Notes under the pieces: generated by a model
The model's database searches: none
Told to the model about the DNA's origin: nothing
Seen by the model: the letters and a program-made list of their open reading frames with translations, nothing else
In this document: piece by piece, positions 23,737 to 40,810 of the stretch
Position numbering within the stretch: the stretch's first letter is position 1
How the letters are laid out: every line of letters begins with the position of its first letter
Position numbers and translations under genes: made by a program
Source: Streptomyces olivoverticillatus
Lineage (GTDB): Bacteria; Actinomycetota; Actinomycetes; Streptomycetales; Streptomycetaceae
Direction: 5' to 3'
NCBI RefSeq assembly: GCF_014203555.1
Contig: NZ_JACHJH010000005.1
Span: 102,225 to 166,224, forward strand
DNA length: 64,000 bases

Positions 23737-23818
23737 TCAGCTCCCGTCTGACCCCTCAGTGGCAGGACCAAGCGCTGGTCCGGACCACGACTCCCCGCTC
23801 AACCTTTCAGGAGCAGAA

Positions 23819-24535
23819 GTGAAGCGCAGCAAGACTCTCCGCGCTGCGGACGCCAAGGTCGAGAAGGAGCGTCTGTACGCTCCCCTCGAGGCCGTCCGTC
23901 TCGCCAAGGAGACCTCCGCGACCAAGTTCGACGCGACCGTCGAGGTTGCCTTCCGCCTGGGTGTCGACCCGCGCAAGGCCGACCAGATGGTCCGCGGCAC
24001 CGTGAACCTTCCGCACGGCACCGGTAAGACCGCCCGGGTCCTGGTCTTCGCGACCGGCGACCGTGCCGAGGCCGCGCGTGCCGCCGGCGCCGACATCGTC
24101 GGTGCCGACGAGCTGATCGACGAGGTCGCCAAGGGCCGTCTGGACTTCGACGCCGTCGTCGCCACCCCGGACCTCATGGGCAAGGTCGGCCGCCTCGGCC
24201 GCGTGCTCGGTCCCCGTGGCCTGATGCCGAACCCGAAGACCGGCACGGTCACCCCGGACACGGCCAAGGCCGTGACCGAGATCAAGGGCGGCAAGATCGA
24301 GTTCCGCGTCGACAAGCACTCGAACCTGCACTTCATCATCGGCAAGGTCTCGTTCGACGACACCAAGCTGGTGGAGAACTACGCCGCGGCGCTCGAGGAG
24401 ATCTCCCGCCTCAAGCCGTCCGCCGCGAAGGGCCGCTACATCAAGAAGGCGGTTCTGACCACCACGATGGGCCCCGGCATCGCGCTGGACCCCAACCGCA
24501 CCCGCAACCTCCTCGTCGAGGACGAGACGGTCTGA
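23819..24535 (+). CDS. rplA: 50S ribosomal protein L1
   Basis: L1 forms the mobile L1 stalk and represses its own operon in many bacteria. The 238-residue protein has the conserved blocks DATVEVAFRLGVDPRKADQ, RGTVNLPHGTGK and GRVLGPRGLMPNPKTGTV (given here as LGPRGLMPNPK). The GTG at 23819 follows CAGGAGCAGAA. It is the last gene of the rplK-rplA unit, closed by a strong hairpin. Confidence 0.97.
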   Translation: MKRSKTLRAADAKVEKERLYAPLEAVRLAKETSATKFDATVEVAFRLGVDPRKADQMVRGTVNLPHGTGKTARVLVFATGDRAEAARAAGADIVGADELIDEVAKGRLDFDAVVATPDLMGKVGRLGRVLGPRGLMPNPKTGTVTPDTAKAVTEIKGGKIEFRVDKHSNLHFIIGKVSFDDTKLVENYAAALEEISRLKPSAAKGRYIKKAVLTTTMGPGIALDPNRTRNLLVEDETV

Positions 24536-24566
24536 GCGACCTCTCGTAGCGTGTGAGCTTCACGGG

Positions 24567-24600
24567 CCGGGCCCCGCACCCTTCTGGGTGCGGGGCCCGG
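24567..24600 (+). terminator. rplKA terminator
   Basis: A perfect 15-bp stem (24567-24581 with 24586-24600) with loop TTCT is followed by TTGCGTT. Confidence 0.85.
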
Positions 24601-24676
24601 TTGCGTTATCCGGTTGCCGCGGTGTCGGTGCGGGCGGATATCGTCCGTACAACATCGTTTATGGGGGGTCATATTC

Positions 24677-25561
24677 ATGAATCGCCGTGCGGTACGCGTA
24701 ACCACCGGTATGGCCGCCGGGCTGCTGCTCTGCGGGGCCACTACGGGCTGTTCGTCCTCGGGCGGCAGCTCCCCTGCCAAGTCCGCGTCCGCGGCCCCGT
24801 CGGAGGCCGCCTCCGGGGCTCCTGCGGCTGCCGTGCAGAGCGCGTCGAAGAAGGCCGCGGAGCTGAAGTCCCTGCGGGTCGAGATGAGCGGCATCGGCCC
24901 GGGTGTTCCGGGGCGGATGAAGGCCGAGCTGGCCATGAACATGGACCCGAAGGCCATGGAGATGAACGTGGAGCTCGCCGATCACGGGGAGGACGGCAGG
25001 TTCACGCTCAAGCTCGTCGGGGACGCCATGTACATGGGCGGCAACGAGAAGATATCCGACCGTCTGGACGGCAAGCACTGGCTGAAGATGCCCCTGAAGG
25101 GCAAGATGAAGGACGCCCTCGGCGGGATGGGCGCGGCCCACCAGGACCCGTCCGCCCAAACGGGCCTGCTCTCCGGCTCCAAGGACATCAAGAAGGTCGG
25201 CGAGGAGACCGTCAACGGCATCCCGGCCACGCACTACGCGGGCTCCGTCACGCTCGACGAGATGGCCGGGGCAGCCGGCAAGGACGGCAGCGACGCGACC
25301 AAGGAGCGCCGCCGCAAGACGGTCGAGCAGCTCCGCCAGCAGGGCATGCAGAAGCTCGACGTCGACCTGTGGATCGCCAAGGACAACCGGCCGGTCCAGC
25401 TGCGCGAGCGCGGGCAGGCCGACAAGGGCCCGCTCGACATGACGATGGTCTTCAAGGACTTCGACAAGCCGGTCACCGTCGAGGCCCCTGCGGCCGACGA
25501 CACGGCCGACATGGGCGACCGTCCGGCCGGCGGCCTGGGCGAGGCCGGGAAGAGCCTCTGA
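24677..25561 (+). CDS. Lipoprotein, possibly LppX/LprG-like
   Basis: The 294-residue protein has a signal peptide with lipobox GATTGC and lipid-attachment Cys25, then a Ser/Ala/Gly/Pro linker. The rest is a beta-rich domain with repeats of short strands (LKSLRVEMSG, AMEMNVELAD, GRFTLKLVGDAMYMGG) that resembles the LppX_LprAFG half-barrel fold which carries lipids between membrane and wall in mycobacteria. The similarity is by pattern only. It sits alone between two terminated ribosomal units, with a G-rich ribosome site. The role is unknown. Confidence 0.8.
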   Translation: MNRRAVRVTTGMAAGLLLCGATTGCSSSGGSSPAKSASAAPSEAASGAPAAAVQSASKKAAELKSLRVEMSGIGPGVPGRMKAELAMNMDPKAMEMNVELADHGEDGRFTLKLVGDAMYMGGNEKISDRLDGKHWLKMPLKGKMKDALGGMGAAHQDPSAQTGLLSGSKDIKKVGEETVNGIPATHYAGSVTLDEMAGAAGKDGSDATKERRRKTVEQLRQQGMQKLDVDLWIAKDNRPVQLRERGQADKGPLDMTMVFKDFDKPVTVEAPAADDTADMGDRPAGGLGEAGKSL

Positions 25562-25596
25562 GGGAAGAGCCTCTGAACCGCCCGGTCGGCGCCGAT

Positions 25597-25626
25597 TTGC
25601 TTGTTCGCCCGTCGCTCGCGTACCTT
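25597..25626 (+). promoter_or_regulatory. Candidate rplJ promoter
   Basis: TTGCTT (25597-25602), an 18-base spacer and TACCTT (25621-25626) precede the L10 leader. Transcription should start near 25633, leaving a leader of about 235 bases before rplJ. Confidence 0.55.
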
Positions 25627-25632
25627 TTGCCA

Positions 25633-25811
25633 GAAGCCAAAGACCGCTGGTCGTTGCTGCGTCTCCCTCGGGGGGTGTGGTGGCCGAAGGATCCGCTAGC
25701 TGCGGGCGACCTGCGCAGGTGATTGTGGTTGCACTCCCGTGAAAGACGCAAGTGATTGTGTCCGTACGGTCGAGTCACGCCCCGAGCGCCTGCGCCGGGG
25801 CGTTTCGTTTT
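25633..25811 (+). ncRNA. L10-type ribosomal leader with terminator-like hairpin
   Basis: The rplJ 5' UTR begins with a segment resembling L10 leaders (AAAGACCGCTGGTCGTTG near 25640), followed by paired elements and GACCTGCGCAGGTGAT. It ends with ACGCCCCG/CGGGGCGT (25777-25784 with 25796-25803) plus TTTCGTTTT, which has the form of an intrinsic terminator. L10(L12)4 binding to such leaders represses rplJL in other bacteria. Here the hairpin could attenuate transcription. The match is by eye, so a covariance-model search is needed to confirm it. Confidence 0.6.
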
Positions 25812-25869
25812 GCCCAGGTCCCTTCTCGCGCCTAAGCGGTCCGAATCACCCGGAAGGAGGCCGAGGCTC

Positions 25870-26400
25870 ATGGCGACGTCCGCCAAGGCCGCCGCGGTTG
25901 CCGAGCTGACGGACAAGTTCCGCAGCTCCAACGCCGCTGTGCTGACCGAGTACCGCGGTCTCACCGTGGCGCAGCTCAAGACGCTGCGCCGTTCGCTCGG
26001 TGAGAACGCGCAGTACGCCGTGGTGAAGAACACGCTGACCAAGATCGCGGCCAATGAGGCCGGGTTCCAGCTCGACGACCAGCTCTTCGCTGGCCCGACG
26101 GCTGTCGCCTTCGTCACCGGTGACCCGGTGGAGTCGGCGAAGGGTCTCCGTGACTTCGCCAAGGACAACCCCAACCTGATCATCAAGGGCGGTGTCCTTG
26201 ATGGCAAGGCGCTGTCCGCCGATGAGATCAAGAAGCTTGCGGACCTCGAGTCCCGCGAGGTTCTGCTCGCCAAGCTGGCGGGTGCCATGAAGGGCAAGCA
26301 GTCCCAGGCTGCCGCGCTCTTCCAGGCGCTCCCCTCGAAGTTCGTCCGCACCGCGGAGGCGCTTCGTGCCAAGCAGGCCGAGCAGGGCGGTGCCGAGTAA
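25870..26400 (+). CDS. rplJ: 50S ribosomal protein L10
   Basis: L10 is the base of the L7/L12 stalk. The 176-residue protein has the N-terminal RNA-binding region with YRGLTVAQLKTLRRSL and NTLTKIAANEAG, and a C-terminal helix that binds L12 dimers. The ATG at 25870 has a perfect AAGGAGG nine bases upstream. A long structured leader precedes it. rplL follows after 110 bases. Confidence 0.97.
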   Translation: MATSAKAAAVAELTDKFRSSNAAVLTEYRGLTVAQLKTLRRSLGENAQYAVVKNTLTKIAANEAGFQLDDQLFAGPTAVAFVTGDPVESAKGLRDFAKDNPNLIIKGGVLDGKALSADEIKKLADLESREVLLAKLAGAMKGKQSQAAALFQALPSKFVRTAEALRAKQAEQGGAE

Positions 26401-26510
26401 TTCGGCTCGCGCATTGATCAGCGCTGCCTGAACGCGCTGGTCACAGCGGGCCGTCCGCCCGCCGACATGTACATCCGGCACCTGCCGATTTAGTGGAAGG
26501 ACCCGCCATC

Positions 26511-26894
26511 ATGGCGAAGCTCTCTCAGGAAGACCTGCTCGAGCAGTTCGAGGGCATGACCCTCATCGAGCTCTCCGAGTTCGTGAAGGCGTTCGAGGAG
26601 AAGTTCGACGTCACCGCTGCCGCCCCGGTTGCCGCTGTCGCCGTCGGTGGCCCCGCCGCCGCCGCCGAGGCCGCTGAGGAGCAGGACGAGTTCGACGTCA
26701 TCCTCACCGCCGCCGGTGACAAGAAGATCCAGGTCATCAAGGTCGTGCGTGAGCTGACCTCCCTGGGCCTGAAGGAGGCCAAGGACCTCGTCGACGGCAC
26801 CCCGAAGCCCGTCCTCGAGAAGGTCGCCAAGGACGCCGCGGAGAAGGCCGCCGAGGCCCTCAAGGGCGCCGGCGCCTCCGTCGAGGTCAAGTGA
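26511..26894 (+). CDS. rplL: 50S ribosomal protein L7/L12
   Basis: L12 recruits translation GTPases. The 127-residue protein has the N-terminal dimer and L10-binding helices (LSQEDLLEQFEGMTLIELSE, shown as SQEDLLEQF), an Ala/Pro hinge and the C-terminal domain with KKIQVIKVVRELTSLGLKEAK (as VIKVVRELTSLGLKEAK). I start at the ATG 26511 (MAKLSQED), preceded by GGAAGGA; an ATG six codons upstream would give an odd N-terminus. A strong hairpin follows. Confidence 0.97.
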   Translation: MAKLSQEDLLEQFEGMTLIELSEFVKAFEEKFDVTAAAPVAAVAVGGPAAAAEAAEEQDEFDVILTAAGDKKIQVIKVVRELTSLGLKEAKDLVDGTPKPVLEKVAKDAAEKAAEALKGAGASVEVK

Positions 26895-26938
26895 CCTTCG
26901 GAGTCTGCTGACTCTCTTCGCCGGCTTGCACCGGCAAA

Positions 26939-26974
26939 CCAAGGGCGATCACCCATGCGGGTGGTCGCCCTTGG
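26939..26974 (+). terminator. rplJL terminator
   Basis: A 16-bp stem with one G-U pair (26939-26954 with 26959-26974) and loop ATGC, 44 bases after rplL. Confidence 0.8.
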
Positions 26975-27123
26975 GCGTTCCCGCAGCGGCTGCGCACGGC
27001 CGACCCCGGGGGCGAGTATGGTGATCATCGTTGCCTCGCCGGGCGGCCCGCGGCCGTACGTCCGGCGCGGCCCCGCAGGAGCCACGAGAGGCGCCACGGG
27101 AGGCGTCCGGCGGCCGAGGGGCC

Positions 27124-27152
27124 TTGACGAACGGCACGCCGCGCGCGATTCT
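27124..27152 (+). promoter_or_regulatory. Possible upstream rpoB promoter
   Basis: TTGACG (27124-27129), a 17-base spacer and GATTCT (27147-27152). It lies in a 360-base gene-free stretch (26975-27334) in which I see no convincing gene and no other clear signal. Confidence 0.3.
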
Positions 27153-27311
27153 CTGGACGCGGTGACGAGCGGCGTTCACCCCGGGGTTCTGTCGATCCTC
27201 CGTCCGAGGCATGGATCGAGCGCGATCGGGGAAGTCTTGCGTCAGGCGACGAGGAACAAGAGGATCCCGGAGGGAGAGATTGGTATCGCACCGGTCTCCG
27301 GAAATCCGCTC

Positions 27312-27340
27312 TGGACATCAGTGGGCCAAGTGGCTACACT
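27312..27340 (+). promoter_or_regulatory. rpoB promoter
   Basis: TGGACA (27312-27317), a 17-base spacer and TACACT (27335-27340) form a good HrdB-type promoter. Transcription should start near 27347, giving a leader of about 155 bases before the TTG start of rpoB. It is needed because rplJL upstream is closed by a strong hairpin. Confidence 0.75.
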
Positions 27341-27501
27341 GACCCTTTGCGCTGCCTGTTAGCTGCTCCCTGCCCGTCACCAGGGGCATGCCCACTCTCG
27401 AGCACAGTTGATGGAAACCCCCTGAGCTGGGATTTCTCTCGTACGCGACGAGTGGGACCGGTACGCGCGTAGTGAGTCCGAGCCCTCGGAAGGACCCCCT
27501 C

Positions 27502-30984
<3,483 letters not shown>

Positions 30985-30991
30985 CGGGTCT

Positions 30992-31023
30992 GGTGGGGGG
31001 TTCCGACCCCGGAACCCCCCACC
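30992..31023 (+). terminator. rpoB-rpoC intercistronic hairpin
   Basis: A perfect 13-bp stem GGTGGGGGGTTCC/GGAACCCCCCACC (30992-31004 with 31011-31023) with loop GACCCC has no T-run. As rpoC has no obvious promoter, it may be a partial terminator or an RNA processing/stability site. Confidence 0.6.
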
Positions 31024-31109
31024 GTCCCCGGACCCCCAGACCACTGATGTAGAGCCCATATCCCGCCACGGCGGGAGGGCACGAACCCTGAAAGAGGGAT
31101 TGACGACAA

Positions 31110-35009
<3,900 letters not shown>

Positions 35010-35027
35010 TCGCAAGCGATACGCACA

Positions 35028-35062
35028 CAGGGCGGTCACCCCTTCCGGGGGTGGCCGCCCTG
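35028..35062 (+). terminator. rpoBC terminator
   Basis: A 15-bp stem with one G-U pair (35028-35042 with 35048-35062) begins 19 bases after the rpoC stop. Confidence 0.8.
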
Positions 35063-35172
35063 CGGCGTGATTTCACCCATACGGCGGTCGCGGAAGCCCC
35101 AGGCCGGGCCAACCCCCCGCAGATCTGCGACATTTGCTGCACATCGGGGTGTCCTCCGCGTGTGTATTTGTT

Positions 35173-35201
35173 TTGACCGCAGCCCATGCGGTAGGTACGC
35201 T
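35173..35201 (+). promoter_or_regulatory. rpsL (str operon) promoter
   Basis: TTGACC (35173-35178), a 17-base spacer and TACGCT (35196-35201) give one of the best promoters in the window. Transcription should start near 35208, so the str operon has a leader of about 215 bases. Confidence 0.85.
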
Positions 35202-35343
35202 CTGACCTTGTGCCTGGGGTGTCCCTGGGCTCTTGTGCGTGCCGTCAGACCGCATGGGAAGCCCGGAACCGGACGGATTCCACGCCGGCTCGGAGACACC
35301 GAAATCTGCGCCATTCCGCCATGCGGCGGAGGTCCGCAGCCTT

Positions 35344-35368
35344 CGACACGCCCGACCGCGTGGGTCGG
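35344..35368 (+). promoter_or_regulatory. 25-nt leader element, str operon copy
   Basis: This 25-nt sequence (core CCCGACCGCGTGGGTCGG) recurs without a mismatch at 43410-43434 in the rpsJ leader. It contains CCGACC/GGTCGG arms that can form a 6-bp hairpin with loop GCGTG. Here it lies about 136 bases after the predicted transcription start and 54 bases before the rpsL start codon. No other copy was found in the window. It may be a shared regulatory site of the two large ribosomal operons, at RNA or DNA level. Confidence 0.75.
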
Positions 35369-35422
35369 CGGTAGCTCCCAGGTTAGTTTTATCGTGATCG
35401 GCACACAGAAACCGGAGAAACG

Positions 35423-35794
35423 GTGCCTACGATCCAGCAGCTGGTCCGAAAGGGCCGGCAGGACAAGGTCGAGAAGAACAAGACGCCCGCACTCGAGGGT
35501 TCGCCCCAGCGCCGCGGCGTCTGCACGCGTGTTTTCACGACCACCCCGAAGAAGCCGAACTCGGCGCTCCGTAAGGTCGCGCGTGTGCGTCTGACCTCCG
35601 GCATCGAGGTCACCGCTTACATTCCGGGTGAGGGCCACAACCTGCAGGAGCACTCCATCGTGCTCGTGCGTGGCGGTCGTGTGAAGGACCTGCCGGGCGT
35701 TCGCTACAAGATCATCCGTGGCTCGCTCGACACCCAGGGCGTCAAGAACCGCAAGCAGGCTCGCAGCCGCTACGGCGCCAAGAAGGAGAAGTAA
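35423..35794 (+). CDS. rpsL: 30S ribosomal protein S12
   Basis: S12 is part of the decoding centre. The 123-residue protein keeps Lys43 (TTPKKPNSA) and Lys88 (GGRVKDLPG), the sites mutated in streptomycin resistance, so the strain is wild type here. The start is a GTG at 35423 with GGAG six bases upstream. First gene of rpsL-rpsG-fusA-tuf, behind its own promoter and a leader with the 25-nt shared element. Confidence 0.98.
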   Translation: MPTIQQLVRKGRQDKVEKNKTPALEGSPQRRGVCTRVFTTTPKKPNSALRKVARVRLTSGIEVTAYIPGEGHNLQEHSIVLVRGGRVKDLPGVRYKIIRGSLDTQGVKNRKQARSRYGAKKEK

Positions 35795-35796
35795 GA

Positions 35797-36267
35797 ATGC
35801 CTCGTAAGGGCCCCGCCCCGAAGCGCCCGGTCATCATCGACCCGGTCTACGGTTCTCCTCTTGTCACCTCGCTGATCAACAAGATCCTGCTGCACGGCAA
35901 GCGCTCCACCGCCGAGCGCATCGTGTACGGCGCCATGGAGGGCCTGCGCGAGAAGACCGGCAACGACCCGGTCATCACGCTCAAGCGCGCCCTCGAGAAC
36001 GTCAAGCCCGCTCTTGAGGTCAAGTCCCGCCGTGTCGGTGGCGCCACCTACCAGGTGCCGGTCGAGGTCCGTCCGGGCCGCGCCTCCACCCTGGCGCTGC
36101 GCTGGCTGGTCGGTTACTCCCGCGCCCGTCGCGAGAAGACCATGACCGAGCGCCTCATGAACGAGCTGCTGGACGCCTCGAACGGTCTCGGCGCCTCGGT
36201 CAAGAAGCGTGAGGACACGCACAAGATGGCCGAGTCCAACAAGGCCTTCGCGCACTACCGCTGGTAG
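35797..36267 (+). CDS. rpsG: 30S ribosomal protein S7
   Basis: S7 nucleates assembly of the 30S head and contacts E-site tRNA. The 156-residue protein is full length, beginning MPRKGPAPKRPV and ending KAFAHYRW, with the RNA-binding RKTRVGGATYQVPVEV-type block seen as SRRVGGATYQVPVEV. It starts two bases after the rpsL stop and is clearly cotranscribed. In E. coli S7 represses the str operon; no matching site was tested here. Confidence 0.98.
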   Translation: MPRKGPAPKRPVIIDPVYGSPLVTSLINKILLHGKRSTAERIVYGAMEGLREKTGNDPVITLKRALENVKPALEVKSRRVGGATYQVPVEVRPGRASTLALRWLVGYSRARREKTMTERLMNELLDASNGLGASVKKREDTHKMAESNKAFAHYRW

Positions 36268-36306
36268 TCGCTACCCCCATCGAGAACCGAGAGAAGACTG
36301 AGCCAT

Positions 36307-38430
<2,124 letters not shown>

Positions 38431-38469
38431 GGGGCTCTCGTCTCCGATGACGAGGCTCACGCTTTAGGC

Positions 38470-38518
38470 TTGACACCGACTGTCGGGGCATACCACCGCA
38501 AACGTGGCGGTGTGCCCC
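38470..38518 (+). promoter_or_regulatory. fusA-tuf intergenic region: TTGACA box and imperfect hairpin
   Basis: TTGACA at 38470-38475 is followed after 15 bases by TACCAC, a possible weak -10. A 13-pair stem with one mismatch and one G-U (38485-38497 with 38506-38518) overlaps it. In Streptomyces tuf1 is known to have its own promoter in this gap, so both tuf transcription from here and attenuation of read-through are plausible. Confidence 0.45.
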
Positions 38519-38594
38519 GGTGGACGGCACCCCAGCAAAGATCCCTGGCGCCGATCGAAGTAAGGCGTACAGAACCACTCCCAGGAGGACCCCA

Positions 38595-39788
<1,194 letters not shown>

Positions 39789-39807
39789 GTCTCTTACTTG
39801 AAGGTCT

Positions 39808-39845
39808 GAAAGGGCCCGCACATCCTCGGATGTGCGGGCCCTTTC
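39808..39845. terminator. tuf terminator
   Basis: A perfect stem of about 17 bp, GAAAGGGCCCGCACATC with its complement, loop CTCG, ends with CCCTTTCGC. It is symmetric and also serves the convergent phosphoesterase gene. Confidence 0.9.
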
Positions 39846-39874
39846 GCATGCTTGCCGCCGGGGGTGCCCCGGCC

Positions 39875-40732
39875 TCAGGCGCGGAACGGCAGGATCTGCC
39901 GCAGCAGCCCCCGCGGGTGGCCCCTGCGCCGCCATTCGCGCGGGTAGCCGATGGAGACCTCCTCGAACCGCACCCCGTCGTGCCAGGTCGTGCGGGGGAT
40001 GTGCAGGTGCCCGTAGACCACCGCCGCCACGTTGAACCGGCGGTGCCAGTCGCGGGTGAGGACGGTCCCGCACCACTGCGCGAACTGCGGGTAGGTCATG
40101 ACGTCCGTGGGCTCGCGCACCAGCGGGTAGTGGTCGACGAGCACCAGCGGCAGGTCCGCGTCGTGCGCGCGCAGCCGGGCTTCGGTGGCCGTCACCCGGG
40201 CGCGGCACCAGTCGTCGACCGCCTCGTACGGCTCCGGGTCCAGCATGTACTCGTCGGTGCAGACGATCCCCGCCTCGCGGGCCTGAGCCAGCGACTCGGC
40301 CTTGGTGGCCGCGGTGGGGGTGCGGAAGCTGTAGTCGTACAGCGTGAACAGCGGCGCCACCGCCACCGGGCCGCCCTCGCCCTCCCAGACGGCCCAGGGG
40401 TCCTCGGGCGTGGCGACGCCCAGCCCCCGGCACAGCTCCACCAGACGCTCGTAGCGGGCCACGCCGCGCAGCTGCACGGGGTCGGTGTTCGGCGTCCACA
40501 GCTCGTGGTTGCCCGGCGTCCAGATCACCTTGGCGAAGCGGCCGGCGAGCAGGGCCAGGGTGCGCTCGACGTCCTCGAAGCGCTCGGCGACGTCACCGGC
40601 GACGATCAGCCAGTCGTCGTCCGTGACCGGGCGCAGCGAATCGGCGATGGGCACGTTGTCGGCCATGCCGGTGTGCAGGTCGCTGACGGCCAGGAGCCGT
40701 CTGCCGGGTGCTTCGGGCGATATCGGCGGCAT
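39875..40732 (-). CDS. Calcineurin-type metallophosphoesterase
   Basis: The 285-residue protein has the full dinuclear-metal signature: SDLHTG (Asp, His), AGDVAE (Asp), GNHE (Asn, His), a middle DHYPL His, and YGHLH at the end. It should cleave phosphomono- or diesters, but the substrate cannot be predicted. There is no signal peptide, so it is cytoplasmic. The ATG at 40732 has only a weak ribosome site. It is convergent with tuf and lies in the short insert between str and S10 operons. Confidence 0.9.
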   Translation of the reverse strand: MPPISPEAPGRRLLAVSDLHTGMADNVPIADSLRPVTDDDWLIVAGDVAERFEDVERTLALLAGRFAKVIWTPGNHELWTPNTDPVQLRGVARYERLVELCRGLGVATPEDPWAVWEGEGGPVAVAPLFTLYDYSFRTPTAATKAESLAQAREAGIVCTDEYMLDPEPYEAVDDWCRARVTATEARLRAHDADLPLVLVDHYPLVREPTDVMTYPQFAQWCGTVLTRDWHRRFNVAAVVYGHLHIPRTTWHDGVRFEEVSIGYPREWRRRGHPRGLLRQILPFRA

Positions 40733-40810
40733 GGAATCCCGTAACTCGCGTGGTGCGGGCGGAGGTGCTTCCTACGGGCCCTACGGTATCCCGGCGCCGC
40801 CCGGCGGTGA

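Noticed and set aside
26955..27362. Possible small gene upstream of rpoB
   Set aside because: It begins inside the rplL terminator, overlaps the rpoB promoter and has no family likeness.
27472..27501. GTG start for RpoB
   Set aside because: It lacks a ribosome site, while the TTG at 27502 has GGAAGGA and gives the known residue numbering.
38520..38594. N-terminal extension of EF-Tu from an upstream ATG
   Set aside because: EF-Tu proteins start MAKAKFER; the GTG at 38595 has GGAGG at proper spacing.
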